Notes: a model not told the origin generated them from the sequence alone. Positions 22,539 to 35,394 are shown, counted from the first letter of the stretch. The stretch: DNA of 64,000 bases from Monilinia fructicola (GCA_008692225.1 VICG01000002.1:124001-188000), one strand, 5' to 3'. Translations and numbers: made by a program.

Positions 22539-25500
22539 GTGATGCACGTCTCACTCTTCAGGTACGGTGGGCCTGTAACTTTTCTACTATTCAGGCATAA
22601 GATAAGTTCATTCTATTTATTCAAAAAATGAAATAAGAAAAGACTAAAAAATAAATAAAAAGTTAAAAAAAAGAAAATTATAAATAAATGCAATTTTTGA
22701 GTTTAATTTCATTTTTATTAATTTCTTAAAATTCTTATCGAACTCGTCTACTACTTTCCTACCATTCAGCCATAAGACAAGTTCATTCTATTTATACATT
22801 TCTAAAATTCTTACCGAGCTCTCATGCGTATGTATCTGTGACATATTTCTTCTTTATAAAACTTGCGATGGTGACCATAAGTACTATTTCTCCTCATAGT
22901 CAGTCTTTAACGTCTTTCTTGTGCTTACTAAACCCTCGTTAAACTCAATCCACTCTTTTCATTTTTTGTTCTTGCATACTAAGATTCTTGGGGAACAGGA
23001 AAGCCCTTGTGAATGAAGCTTAGGATGAGCGGTCCCTTCGGTCTTTGTCGAAAGAGAAAAGTTTGAGAAATGAGAAACTGTTCACCCATATCTCGTGATA
23101 TGGTGGTGTAATGGGAATCACGTTCACAATTAAATTCTAGCTAAGAAGTAAATCTAATATCTAGGTCAGTGGCCCATCCTTTAGGTAATATTAGCCTACA
23201 ATCAAAACTTTCGTATTGGTTCACAGGATTTGCGCCCCACCACCCCTTTCGCGACAATTACTACTCATCTAGTCTCTTCAAATAATTTCTGTTGTATATC
23301 TACAAAATGGAATTGCAGGTCTGATCCATGCATCGATGAGTATTAACGAATCCCGTAAAGTCCCTGTAACCCAAATTATAGCTCCTCCATCCCCCTCCAC
23401 CTTTTTAGTACAATACCAGAGGTGGCTCTAGGCTACTTTTTGAAATTCATTGGATATCGAAGAGTTCATGCTAGAGGCAGAGACCAAGTATCAATGACTG
23501 TCAAACTGAAACTGAGCGTCATTCACACGACTCTCTAGCAACATAAGCCAACACTCTAAACAAGATCGTTGAAAGCTCGGAAACTCTCCACGCGAAGGTT
23601 TAACAAAGTAACTGATCTAGAGCATTTTATGACTACTTGTTGCATATCTACAAATCTTCTTCTACAGGCCTGATCCCTGGTTAGTTTGACTGATGAGGCG
23701 ATTCATGAGAAGTATTTACCACTAACTATACGATTCCAGGTGGGAACATGACTCACTCATACTTGATAGAACATTTAGAACTCTGCTATTCACCACCAGA
23801 GTCCCACTCAAATATTTTTTACATGAAACTTGTTCAACTTATTGACCTGGTGCGAAACTATTGATACACCAACTGTCATTTAAACGTTGAGAGCTCTTAT
23901 TCGCTTATCTCGACAGTTTTTCTCTCATTTACTAACACTAAATTTAGAATGTCACGAGGCTACATGAGATGAGAGTTCTCTAATATATCTAGTTACATGT
24001 AAATCCATTTTGAAATGGTTAATCGTCAGTTCTCAGAATAAAGCCGCTTCCTGTAGAATCCCATCGACGCTGTAATCATAATTATTCTCTAGAATCCGAG
24101 CATGGAGCACTTTCGCTCAACATCCTTATATTATTGACCAACAAGATCGCTGGACATCTTAAATATCATAGAGTTTTTTGTTTATTGTGATTTAGAGAGT
24201 AAATACAGATTAGTCAATTATATATCGAAACTCACATAGTAGTGGATTTGATTAAATCTCAGTTATTACAACTTTCTAACAGATTCTAATGCAAAATTTA
24301 TGTCGAAATAATTCTACAAAATTTAAACATTCACTTTAAAAGACCAGCTTAACAGAGAATGACCAATCATATTGAATCAAATATAGTATATACACTGAAC
24401 ATATGGGAATAGTAAAGGACAGAGTAGTTGTTAGATTAGTCTACTAGATCTGAGAAAGTTGATCTAATTTAGATGCAGCTTGCATCTTCAGTATCCTCCC
24501 TGACACCTATGCATCAAAAATAAACCACTGATGCTCTCAGCACTCTAGTTCCGGAAGCTACGATCAACCTCTTTAAATAGTCTACACAACTCTTTCCAAT
24601 CAGGTTTCTCCTCGAACTCATGTTGCACATCTGCATTTTCCTTCTTACAGGCATGATCCTATTTATTTTTACAATTATTGTCAATATCTTCGCTAGGTTT
24701 TCATTAGCTTGCCCTAGTTACTTGATTCCTTAAATCCCCATTGAAGATCTTTATCGGGACACGTAGCCGTATAATCATACGTCAAATGTCTAAATACCTC
24801 AACTTCAGGCCCGACTCATGTATTCTTCATCGCCGCCTTGTGAATCTTACTTAGACTGGCTCCTTGCTGATTATCTCGCCGCGTGACTTCTTTCCACGGC
24901 CGTAATTCCCCGCGAAATCACTTTGGACTTCAAGAAAATCTTCTTAAGATGTTTCGACGCTCTTAGTACACGGTTCATATTTGTAGTTTACGTTGACGAT
25001 CAAGCACAGATGCCCTCTTGAATGGTTCTAGATTAATCAGAAGCAGACTCTAGAGTTTATCTTGAGGTTCTGTTGCATGTCTAAAATCTTGAGCACAGAC
25101 CTGATCCTGGCATATTAACCTCTTCCTCTTCGCTAATTCTCGAATTGGCGAGAATTAGGTCTTTTGAGAACATCAAACATGGATCAGATTGCTTCGCTAA
25201 TTCTTCGAGGCGCCGTTCATGAAATCACATAAATTATTCGCCGCGCATTTTTGAATTCCTTGAATACATATCTGATGGGGTTTCATTTTTGCTGGTCCTT
25301 TCATTGCTCATCCGTAATCAGTACTGTCCCCGTACATCAGTATGAATAGTAACTTGCATCGTACAATTCCTTCCGCCGTCATTGGCGTACTAATTAACCA
25401 CTCTAGACTCATCGCAGGTCTTTATTTTACGACTGGAAATATTTCTTCATGGCTATACCCCAAAATATCTTTAATTAGTTAATTTAGTTTGCAATAACGC

Positions 25501-28500
25501 AACTGCAAAATGTATTTGCAGACTAGTTCCTCCAGAGTTGAGACTCGCGTGAAATCGTCAAATCTCTATCCAGCCAACCAAGATCCTCCCAAGCTTTCAT
25601 TTTGCATATCTGGAAGTTCTATTCTTCAGGCCTGATCCCTGCACCACCCATTGGAAGGCTCGATATTGCTAAGTGCTGGTGGGTGGAAAGGACAACCGAG
25701 TCATGATTTAGTCACACTTTGACACACTAGAACGACCTAAACATGACACAACGCCGCTCAGATATCTCTGAAAAGGTATCTGTTGCATATCTACAAATAA
25801 CATCCTCAGGCATAACATCTGGGTATCATTCAGGTGTTGGAAGTGTAAGGTTTCCTTTGTGCTGAACGGCACGTCATTCCTCTGGCACTATAGCATCTCA
25901 ATTACCTAAAACATGCCAGCTTGGGTACATTTTATGGTGTTTTGCATATCTAGGTAGTGCTTTTATGAGGCCTGATTCTTGGATCAGTGATGGGGGTCTG
26001 CTGCGTATTTTGAATATGCCTCACGTTATTAATAACGACTTCATTTAATATTCTTTATCAGAATATACTAGAGTATAATCAATGGGAAATGGCCCCAAGA
26101 ATCCTCTTCCTCAGTATCATATACAAAAGCTGGAAACTACTCTGTGATTAGTATTCTCATTGCTGGAAGGTACGGAGCGGAATTTCAGAATTGTTCACAC
26201 TTCGGACTGAAGCCGAAAAGATCGAATGAAAACCACATCGCGAAAGCGCCTGTTTGATAAACTTTTCATGCCATATCCACAGCACAAGATGATTATGTGG
26301 CATTCTCGTGTACGCGAGTACGGTGATATGTTAGTTTTTGACCGCACTATAGTTATAATGGCATACTCCGTGTTCAACAGCCCTTTGAGGAAAAATCACA
26401 GTATAATTGACTATCCTTGTAACTTCTGCTTCATCCGCTGATCAATCCAACTCATGAAGCCACGAGATCCTTTTTCTAATCAGAGTGCGCGGCTCTTTCT
26501 GTAATCAAATAGAGAAGAAAACAGGATACTGTGTTGATGAAGAAGTGTGGGAATTCTTCTAGTGATATTCAATAAGAGACAGATCTCAGTAAAAGCCAGT
26601 ATACCTACTATCTACGTTACATCGCACCCGCAAACATACGCCCGGGATTTCAATTTACTTTCACAGATATCAACACATAGCAGCACGATAACAAACTTGA
26701 CAGTCGACATAAAAACCGGTTCCCTTCATCATAAATCCGTAAAATGACTTAACTAATCGTTTAATTTGCAGCAACAGATAAATATTTCGTCCTCCCTTTG
26801 ACGCCTGCAAGCCTGAATTTCTTTGTGTACAATCTATCGATCTTCGAGAGAGGAGAAATGTGACATATAATCCCAAGAATCCGTAACCCGAGCATTCAAA
26901 GCAATCTGATGCGATGGATAAAAAGGTCCAAGGTAGGTAATCAATCACATCTGCCAAGTGGGAACGATCGATCAGCGAGAAGAAGGACCAAGGTCCCCAT
27001 GAGCGCGAGAAGGAGGATTTCCCGCATCGTCGCATCAACTAAAACCTAGCTAGAGAAAGTCTGATTGGTTCTGGCGCAGGGTGGTTTGCTCGTGAAAACC
27101 ATTGAGGATCGGCAGCAGCTAAATTAGCCGAAAGACTACTCGAGTAGTCCTCATCGTAGTAATTAGTCATGAGTACCAAGTAACAATTCCTCCAATCTGC
27201 ACCGACTAACGACGTTGAAGGATTGGCGATGGAATCAATACCGTACTACCCTTGAACATCATCTCTGTTGCGTTTCCATCAATTGAAGCTGGTTGGTTCA
27301 GCTCGCATCAAGCATTTGTGATTCCAACGGCAAGATCAAAGCAAAGAAGCAGAACAAGCGCTTCAAGAGCCTTCAGTTGCAGGATCTCAATATGGTGAGT
27401 CGTGAATTTGGAGTACTGAAAGTTAATAATAATTTTGGGGTTTTGAGGATACTGTTGGGAATAGGAAAATATTCGAAAACCGCTGAATGTATATTATCGC
27501 ATCTAAAGTAATCAAGCAATTTCTCAAAATTGGTAGAGATATCTTGACCATGATTATATACCTTCGTGGGCCTTGAGAGAAAAGATTATAACATCAGGAG
27601 ATTATAGAAATTATTACTGCGAATTCAAGAGCGTTCAAATATATAATTAAGGCGCCCGTGGTGATAATCAACCATCTGAGTTTGACAGTTACTAAGGATA
27701 TGTGGCCACTTTCCACTAGAAAGATACACCGCCTGTAATCCCAACTGAGACTGGAACAGTACTAACCGCTATATGCATCTGTGATCTAAAGACAAAGTAC
27801 CGGGAGGTAATGGAAGAATCGCCACAGTCCCAAGAGATCCACATCCATTTCTACCTTCCATCGACAGAACCAAGTCCCTCATCAATCTATCTACCTACCT
27901 CGCACTGGCGGAACTCGACAGCGTAAGAAGCACACAACAAGTGAGTAAAAGAGCGCCATCAAAATTCAGCAAGTCCTCATCTATATCAGTTTCACATACT
28001 ACGTAGATACATCTCCAGCGACGCTCCCCCACCCAGTGTGCAAAGACGATAATTAAAGAGCCCCAAACAAAACACCACAAGCCAATATATTCCCAACCAA
28101 TCATCGAAACACACCATCACAAACAACCAACAACCACCGCGGACAAATCCGCCCTATTCCAGCCCACGCATTCCGCGCCCCAACCCCTCAAATCCTCAAA
28201 GCAGATAAATCGACCCCAGGAAAAGAATCTCCAGTCCCTTTCCCACCCAATCCCCAACTCACCCCGAGCCCCCAGAACCCCACAACCAATCCACCCGTCC
28301 CTCGACCCAAAACAGAATCCGCACCAACACACAAACAACCCCAACCGCAACCCCAACCGCAACCCCAACCCAAAACCATAAAATCCATACAGCAAATCGT
28401 AGAGCAACACACAATAAACCCACCACGACTCACAAGAGAAACATTCTCAACCGCCAAGCCACAGGCTTAAAGGAAGGAAGCCTCATGCTAATCAAGAACT

Positions 28501-28958
28501 ACCTGCCTCGTGTACAGACTAACGAAGAAAGTAACTAAGACCATGCAGGGGTATGTGATGTTGCAACAAAAGGTCATAATGATGGGAAAATGTCGCCTGA
28601 GAGGCCGGGAAGGAAGCGTGTGCAGATGAGATTGGGTCGCAGAAGTTTAATGTGTGATCGGGTTGGCACTGGCCAAGGATGGAACATGGATCAATTATTG
28701 ACGCGCGCATCACGCCGGGGGCCAAGAGAAGAAAGTGCCACGCTCTCTGTCGTAATAAGCTCAGGGGAATCTTATATTATTCATATCATACTACTATGCA
28801 TGGCTGCCGCCTTCACGAATCAATACTCTGCTACCGCATCATACGTAGCCAAACGGAGGTAGAAAAACCAAATCCCAACGCCAGATGAAGCAGCAGTAGC
28901 ATCATCATTATCATCATCATCAGAATCCTAATCCAATTCTCATCATGCATTTCAAGCT
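22539..28958. other. Gene-poor stretch with dispersed degenerate repeats
   Basis: No gene is supported over 6.4 kb; all frames are short and featureless. From about 22.5 to 26 kb a roughly 44-bp motif recurs irregularly (separate entry). A near-duplicate of about 30 bp sits at 22590-22620 and 22763-22793. Around 28330-28375 there is a C-rich 12-bp repeat (CAACCGCAACCC). A perfect palindrome ACTACTCGAGTAGT lies near 27137. The right end is the 3' flank of MCM4. Confidence 0.6.
23289..25982 (+). repeat. Dispersed ~44-bp repeat family ending in AGGCCTGATCC
   Basis: At least eight copies share the order TGTTGCATATCTACAAAT, then 8-16 variable pyrimidine-rich bases, then CAGGCCTGATCCCTGG. They start near 23289, 23636, 24621, 24781, 25070, 25599, 25780 and 25939, all in the same orientation, with spacing from about 150 to 980 bp. 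The second half looks like a 3' splice site (Y-rich tract, CAG) followed by a constant start. Possible diverged copies lie at 22540 (the putative last intron of the Ulp1-like gene), 22591 and 22764. The sequence between copies is largely unrelated, so this is not a simple tandem array. I do not recognise the family. Confidence 0.65.
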
Positions 28959-31900
28959 TTAAGACTGGCCCGTAACCCTCCTAATACTTCTTCTCGGTCC
29001 CTCACCCAGGATCATAACTTTACCCTCCAACTCTAATCCCCTAACAGCTTCTCCGAACTCCTGAGAGTCAACTTGCATACTACTCTGTTCTCCTAATTTC
29101 CTAACTACCTCGGTCCATCTGGCATTTCCACCAGGCCCAGTCATCTCGTCGACAACACCAAGCACCGCAGCCTTCAAATCACCCTTTCTTCTTCTTTCAC
29201 TAGCACTTGTGCCTTCCGTCAAAAGACTCATATCGATCAAACCAGTTCTCGCATCTGTAGCTGCCTGCTTCAAAGCACTCTTGATCAATCGAACCGCCTC
29301 TTGCACATCCTCTTTTGTAACTATTTCCGATAAGCGCATTTTTGCATGAGCTTCGGAAAGACGGATCATAGATTCAAGTTGACGAGTTGTTGCAGTGATA
29401 CGACGTTCGGCGGCGCGGATATCTTCACCAAGTTTGCGCATTTCGACATAAGCGGAGACGAGCTCTGCAGATGCTTCTTGACTGATTCGTGGTTGGCACT
29501 TGGCACGAGCATATGAGATATAGGAAGTTAAAAATTCAATAGGCTGGATTTGTTAGTTGCATAGCTTTATGTAAATGTGGAGTGATGCACTTACCAAGAT
29601 CTCCATTCCTCCGGAAGCACTCTGCGGCTTGTCGTCTAAGTACATACTAAGGAGATGGCGAGCCAATCTACGATCATTGGTCTCATCAATACGATCCAAA
29701 ATCAAGTAGACAAGATCAAATCTAGAGAGTAAAGTAGGAGGAAGATCGATATTTTGCGGTACTGGCAAGTTGGGATTATATTTACTCCCAATTGGGTTTG
29801 CGGATGCGAGAATGCTCGTTCGGGCATTCAAAGTTGTGATAATTCCTGCCTTTGCAATAGAGACAGTTTGTTGCTCCATAACTTCGTGCAAGACTGATCG
29901 AGTAGCATCGGACATCTTGTCGAATTCATCAATACAGCAAACACCTCCGTCTGACAAGACAAGAGCTCCAGATTCAAGAACAAGCTGTCGTGTCTCTGGA
30001 TCTCGAGTGACGTATGCTGTTAATCCCACTGCCGATGATCCTTTACCACTGGTATATACACCACGAGGAGCGATCTTATGTACGTATTGTAGAATCTGAG
30101 ATTTGGATGTAGAAGGGTCACCGCAAAGTAAGATGTTGATGTCTCCTCTATATTTCGGACTTCCTCCTTTCTCGAAAGACTTATTCGTTCCTCCAAACAG
30201 TTGAAGCAAGATACCCTTTTTAACATCGTCCATCTCAAAAATACTAGGTGCAAGAGAACGAGACAGAAGTTCGTATATATCTGGTCTGGCGGCAGTTTCC
30301 TTGATCTTCTCTTCTTCCTCGTCAGAAACCTTCCTAGTCTCCTCAATGTTACCTGCTAATTGATCCGATATTTCTTGTTCAACAGTAGAGGCATCGATTC
30401 CCATCCTCTTCTTATCAACCTTTTGGATATGTAAAACATCAATGTAGGTTTTGTAAATACTCTTGAGCGTGCGTTGACGAGGATTAACACGGACGGGACT
30501 AGCCTTGAAGATACCAGTAATCTCGACTCTGTCACCAGCTTTGCAAAGATCCACTAGTTCATCGTACGCACACATCGATACAGAATGTGGGGTTTGACCA
30601 GCAGGAACGGAGTCCGGAGTCTCTTGAAGCTTGATAACTTGCTTGTCCATAAATCCAGAACGGTTGTGTACAATCTGCATGGAATTTGGAGAGCCACAGA
30701 CGGGACGAGGGCATTCTGTGGGCTCGGCAATCTTACCACGGTCAATGTCAACCTTGACTGTATGATTGCATACGGAACACTTGAAGAAGGCATCTTTCAT
30801 GTCTGGAATAATTGGTGTGGTTCGGATAACGAGACCCTTGATAGCTATAATCTTGTCCACATCAGATGGATTGAGATCTCTCATATTAATAGTGTTATCC
30901 AATCCAAAGGGCCGAACTCTATATGATCTCTTTTGTACCTCTGCACACAAATCTAATTCGTTGGTATCCTGTGCTCGAGGTGTTGCCGCCTCTGCTTCGC
31001 TCCTTTCTGAACTTGGGACCGGGGGCTCTGAGCTTTGGATCCTGCTTCGTCCAGACGTTTGACCAACGGAGCTTTGTGATTGCCTTTGAACTGCCATTTG
31101 ATTTTCCGCAATCTCATACATGACATCCTTAATACCTTGATCCATAAGAGTCACAATGTCCTGGGGGTAATCTTGCGCTTGCTGCCAAAGTTTCCTGGTG
31201 GGGGGGTATGCTTTGAGATTTCGGAAATCCAGATTGAGACTCGTAATTCCGAGGGTCAGCATGTTTTGCATCATTTCCAGGTATTCCTTCGCGTTTGAAT
31301 CCGGATCGGCTTGGGTATCTTCCTCTGACATTCCCTCGCCCCACATTCGATATTTTTTAGTATAGTTTCGGAGGAAGTCTTTGAATGTGGACAATGTATC
31401 ATTGATTGAAACGTTGGTACCCCAGATACATAGAGTAGAATTTCCTCCCAGTGCTTGCGCATCCGAAGTTGTTGGGTCGAGATTCGAGAATGAAGGAGCT
31501 TCAGCATCCTCTGGTGGAACATCTCTTATAATTCGGCCACTTTCATCCATGAAGATACGCCTTCTTGCATGGGGTGTGTTCAGGTTATCAGATGTAATAT
31601 CCCCTCTTCGCGAATTGTTGACAGCAGATCCAGGACCTTGGGAACGAGACGAACGAACGAAGAGCCCACTGCTATCACTGGGAATGTTGGTCTGGGGGTC
31701 ATTGGCATATGCTCTACCAGGACTAGAACTTGCTTCGTATCTGATAGGTGAGGAGTCTATGGCTGTTAGCTGATGTTTATTGATCTGCCAATATAGTACC
31801 TACCACCGATAAGGGCGGCACCACTTGCTCTTGGGGTACGATCGCCATCTTCTTGCGTCGACTGAGTATTTGTCATTTGTCTCAGGGGTGAACTGACATC

Positions 31901-32137
31901 TCGATTAAATCGTGTGGCATCTGCGGGAGAGGATCGATAGTTCATAGGCGATGAGGATGGAATGATACCCCGCCGAGGAGCACTCGTAGCGCCTTGCGAC
32001 GAGGCTGCTTCATTTTGAAGTTGAGCAGCGGCGGGGTCTGTTGGACTACTTGGTAAAGTTTGTGAATTTCTCGCTGATGTACGTCTTGGCGTCGCAGACT
32101 GAGAATTGCGTTGCCGGCGACCAGCAGGCGATGACAT
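28959..32137 (-). CDS. mcm4: Replicative helicase subunit MCM4
   Basis: This is a subunit of the MCM2-7 helicase (yeast Cdc54) that unwinds origins and drives replication forks. Three exons read 32137-31804, 31756-29595 and 29543-28959, encoding 1026 residues, normal for fungal MCM4. The N-terminus is disordered and rich in Ser-Pro sites, as expected for a DDK/CDK target (MSSPAGRRQRNSQ onwards). The OB domain holds the zinc-finger cysteines (CSVC and CPRPVC). The AAA+ core has Walker A GDPSTSKS, Walker B CIDEFDKM, sensor ASANPIGSKYNP and arginine finger LLSRFD. The C-terminal winged helix lies in the last exon. No breaks are seen across about 3 kb of coding sequence. Confidence 0.97.
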
Positions 32138-32585
32138 GTTGGATTTTGGTTGATGAAGCCGTGCAATTCCTATGCCAAAAGAATGTGATTGTTTTGGTGG
32201 AGCGTCTGAATTTGATATCGCAGGGAAAGTGTAAACATAATTGAGTAAAAAAGGAAGAACCCACAAATAGACGCACGCACCATGCCATACGCGCGTCGCG
32301 TACCTGGGTACGTATGGATTTACGCGTAAAGTGGTTTTTTTGGCCAATCGGGATAATTTCGGCTATATTTATCTTGAGTCTCATCTCGTCGTCGAAGTTG
32401 TGCTCTTCTTGTTTTATGAATAATTTTCTCACACCGAAGAATTCAGCTGCTTAGTCACAGCTTTGGAATATGTATATTCAACTACCTACCTCCTACTTTC
32501 TTCCATGTTCCCACACAAATTTTCCTTATCTCGCTTCACCATTTCCTCCCCCCTTTAAAATTACTCTCCCAACTTGCCCCCATCA
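32138..32585. other. Intergenic between MCM4 and SGNH hydrolase
   Basis: This is the MCM4 5' flank. It contains three CGCG-containing sites near 32290-32325 (ACGCGTCGCG and TACGCGTA). ACGCGT is the core of the yeast MluI cell-cycle box bound by MBF, which drives S-phase genes including MCMs in yeast. The match is seen directly, but its use here is inference. Confidence 0.4.
32286..32326. promoter_or_regulatory. Candidate MCB-like (ACGCG) cluster upstream of MCM4
   Basis: ACGCG-type motifs occur on both strands within about 40 bp, some 150-190 bp upstream of the MCM4 start codon. In yeasts ACGCGT-type boxes confer G1/S transcription on replication genes. The position upstream of a replication gene is suggestive, but motif spacing and factor conservation in this fungus are not shown. 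Confidence 0.4.
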
Positions 32586-33727
32586 TCACTCAATGCCCAT
32601 AGTCCCCTGCCCACTCAACGAAACCTCCTTCTCCGCCTTCAACTCTTCAATAAACTCAATCATTTTCTCGCCCACCATTATTCCCATCTCTTGGTACCCA
32701 GCTTCTGTAAAATGTAATCCATCATCCCAAAGTCTCTCTCGTTGATTCGGCTCCATGTTGTGATATGGCATTTTGCCACGTAGGTCAAATGTACTACTGT
32801 ATTTTGGGAGGCTCAATCAGTACACCTATGCTTCATACTCATAGCATTTTAAGTTCTTCCTCTTCTTCTAAACAAGAAGAGATAGCTGTTCCAAGGAGGG
32901 AAAGGACATACACATTCTCTTTCCTCCCTAAACTATAAACCAACATATCATTCAACTCCTCCCTCTTCTCATCTAAAACATTGCTTCTCACATGACACTC
33001 CGGTATGGTCAGAATCAATACTTTTGAGGAGTTACTGAGTGGTGTAAAGACAAGGGTCTCAAAGACGGCATACATGGTTTGAATTGAGCGGTTGTAGGCG
33101 AGATCGTTAGTGCCCCCGAGGAGGATTGTATGGGTTATTGGGGGTGTGGATGGAACTGAAGTTAGGAAGGATTAGTGGGTGTGCTGAAACTTTGGGCGAT
33201 GAAAGGTTCAGATGCTGAAATCTCCCCCATGATATATGTGATACATGATATGGCCAGATTCATACGAAGGAGTTTGGATGGCTGGAAACATCACTTAATG
33301 GCCCAGTTCTAACTATACATCCGTAACGCTTCATTATTTCTTCTCGCTACATATAACAGAACTCCAAAACCCACAGTGCTTCTCCATCCTCCTCTTGAAT
33401 CCTCCAGGTGGTGTAAGTAAGTCTCCACTGATTCCATCAGTGATCACCTCAATTTCTCTGTCCGGCCATTTTTTCGCCAGCACTTCTTTCATCCATCTGC
33501 TATAAGGCGTGAATTTAGTACCATAATTCGAATAACCTTCTGTCAGAGAGTCGCCCAAGCAAAGAATCTTGAGCGGGTGAAAGCTTGCCAGTAGCTGTAG
33601 GGGTCCGAGCTGGCTCCTCTGGGTATTGATCTGACATGGTCTAGGATTTGAAACGAAAAACTCCAAAATTAGATACTGGGATAGTGTTGGAGATTTGCGA
33701 GTTTTTAAGGGGGATCATTAGTTCCAT
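32586..33727 (-). CDS. SGNH/GDSL-type esterase
   Basis: This is a cytosolic-type SGNH hydrolase, probably an esterase or acylhydrolase of unknown substrate. Block I is seen as LCLGDSLTEGY (nucleophile Ser), block III as LLGGTNDLAYN, and the Asp-x-x-His pair as DDGLHFTEAGY. Exons 3 (33155-32912) and 4 (32796-32586) join in phase. Exon 2 runs from 33630 to about 33375, with the exact donor uncertain between two same-phase GT sites. The proposed first exon 33727-33677 gives a start of MELMIPLKNSQ; it is needed because no ATG precedes block I in its own frame. The total is about 253 residues, typical of the family. No signal peptide is evident. Confidence 0.75.
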
Positions 33728-34029
33728 GAAGATAGGTTGACAGTGCTGTTGCCTATGAAAACGTGGGGTACACGTGCGGGTCGTGGGGTGCTTTGTCAGC
33801 CAAAGAATAATAGATACTAGTCTAACATATGGAATGTACAGATGAAATAACAATCCAAAGAGCAAGAATGTCGGCTATAGCGGGCAAGGAATAAGTTGTA
33901 TTATCGGATTGAGGTCCCGCATTCTCAAGCCCAGCCGTGTTAGAATCATTACTATGAGAGGCCCATCGCCTTATTTTACTTGGTGAAATACAAAAGTCAA
34001 TTGCTTGAAGAACTACTGTGAAAGTTCGA

Positions 34030-35394
34030 TTAAAGTTTAATCTGTCTTCCTTTCACATAGACCTCAACAATATTCCGATCATCCCCACTCATCAAGAACT
34101 TCTCAAACAGAACTGGGAGCGTATCTTTTTCGTCAACCATAGTCATTGCTCCTTCCGCTTCCGTATCAATGATCAAAGCATCAAACTGTTTTCCATTGGA
34201 AAAATCGCCAATCTTATGGTCCAAACAGCAAACTCGAGCCCCACCAAGAGTAGCAAGGTAAAAGCACTCGGCCAGAGAAAGTCGTGGTCAGCACCTTTGG
34301 TTAGGAAATCTTTCGCATTTGAAACTATGAAGGCTTGCCGCATAGCATCCAAGATTGAGGAAGAGAATCCACCGCCACTGTCAGTTCCTAGTCCAACCTT
34401 GATACCACGACGAAGGTATTCACGAATGGGCGCCGCCATGAATCCACCGCCAACCGTGGTGTTCGAGACTGGACAATGTGCTACACCACAATTGAGCGCA
34501 GCAATACGTTCTATCTCATAATCCGTCATTATGGTGCAATGTGCAAGGATGGAACGTTCAGATAGAAGGTTAAAACTTTCATAAAGATCCGCTTCGTTTG
34601 TGAATGATGGAAAGAGTGATAAGGTAGTAGACTTCTCTGACTCTGCTTCGCAAAAATGAGTTTGGATGGGCAGCGTAGGATTGGCTTTCGCAATTTGACC
34701 GATGCCTGCAAGGAGTTCATCGGTACAGGAAATTGCAAATCGAGGTGTGAGAACAGGGCTGACTAGATCAAAGTTGGGATCAATGTGTCGCACATAGGAA
34801 ATGAATTCTTTTGTAACTTCAAGAGAGGATTCTGCGGATGCGTCCGTGTAATAGAGAGGAGAATTGCGATTCATGTTACACTTTCCCACAAATGCTCGTT
34901 GTCCCTTTTCGAAGCAGATATCCGCTAATATTTTTGTCGCTTCACCCGTGTAGAGATCCATAATATGACACAGTGGTAATACCTTGCTTGATAAACCCAT
35001 CGACACAGGAACTGTAAATGCGCCGAGCATGGTCTGGATCTTGGAATTTTGCCTCGTTTGGGAAAGTTACTTGGTTCAGCCAATCAAGAATTTCGAGTCC
35101 ACGTCCTAAACCACGCTGAGCCCATTGAGGTGCATGATTATGAGTATCAACGAAGCCAGGAATCACAAATTGACCTTTTCTGAGATAGCGAACGCTGGGA
35201 AGGAGGGCTTGAAGATCTAGACTTCCTAAAATGGCAGCAACATCCTCCTTTTTAATGTTCTTCCCATAGTAGAGTACTTTTCCCGATTGAATAACTAGAA
35301 GACCTTGCTCGACATACTCAAGAGTATCCACACTTGTTGACTGGATGATGGAACCAAAAAAATACAAAGGTGTATTTGGCGCAATAGTTGCCAT
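34030..35394 (-). CDS. Guanine deaminase, two opposing 1-nt indels
   Basis: This amidohydrolase converts guanine to xanthine and ammonia in purine salvage or catabolism. The gene is intronless, 1365 nt, equal to 454 residues once the indels are offset. The metal-binding signatures are GFVDTHNHAPQW, THFCEAESE, LAHCTIM and GLGTDSGGG. The reading frame breaks twice. Near 34944-34949 there is an extra G (CACGGGTGAAGC where LHGEA is expected). Near 34284 a base is missing (GACCACGACTT where DHGLSLAE is expected). The two cancel in length, and sequence on both sides stays family-like, so the gene is either freshly broken or mis-sequenced. The C-terminal frame ends VYVKGRQIKL. Confidence 0.88.

Noticed and set aside
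27293..27511. Lys-rich 72-codon frame ending in an ATG-GTGAGT donor-like site
   Set aside because: There is no ATG-initiated upstream exon and no downstream partner exon, and the conservation is unknown; support is insufficient.
28117..28457. Gly/Trp/Cys-rich minus-strand frames
   Set aside because: They are produced by a C-rich low-complexity tract with a CAACCGCAACCC repeat; composition is not protein-like.
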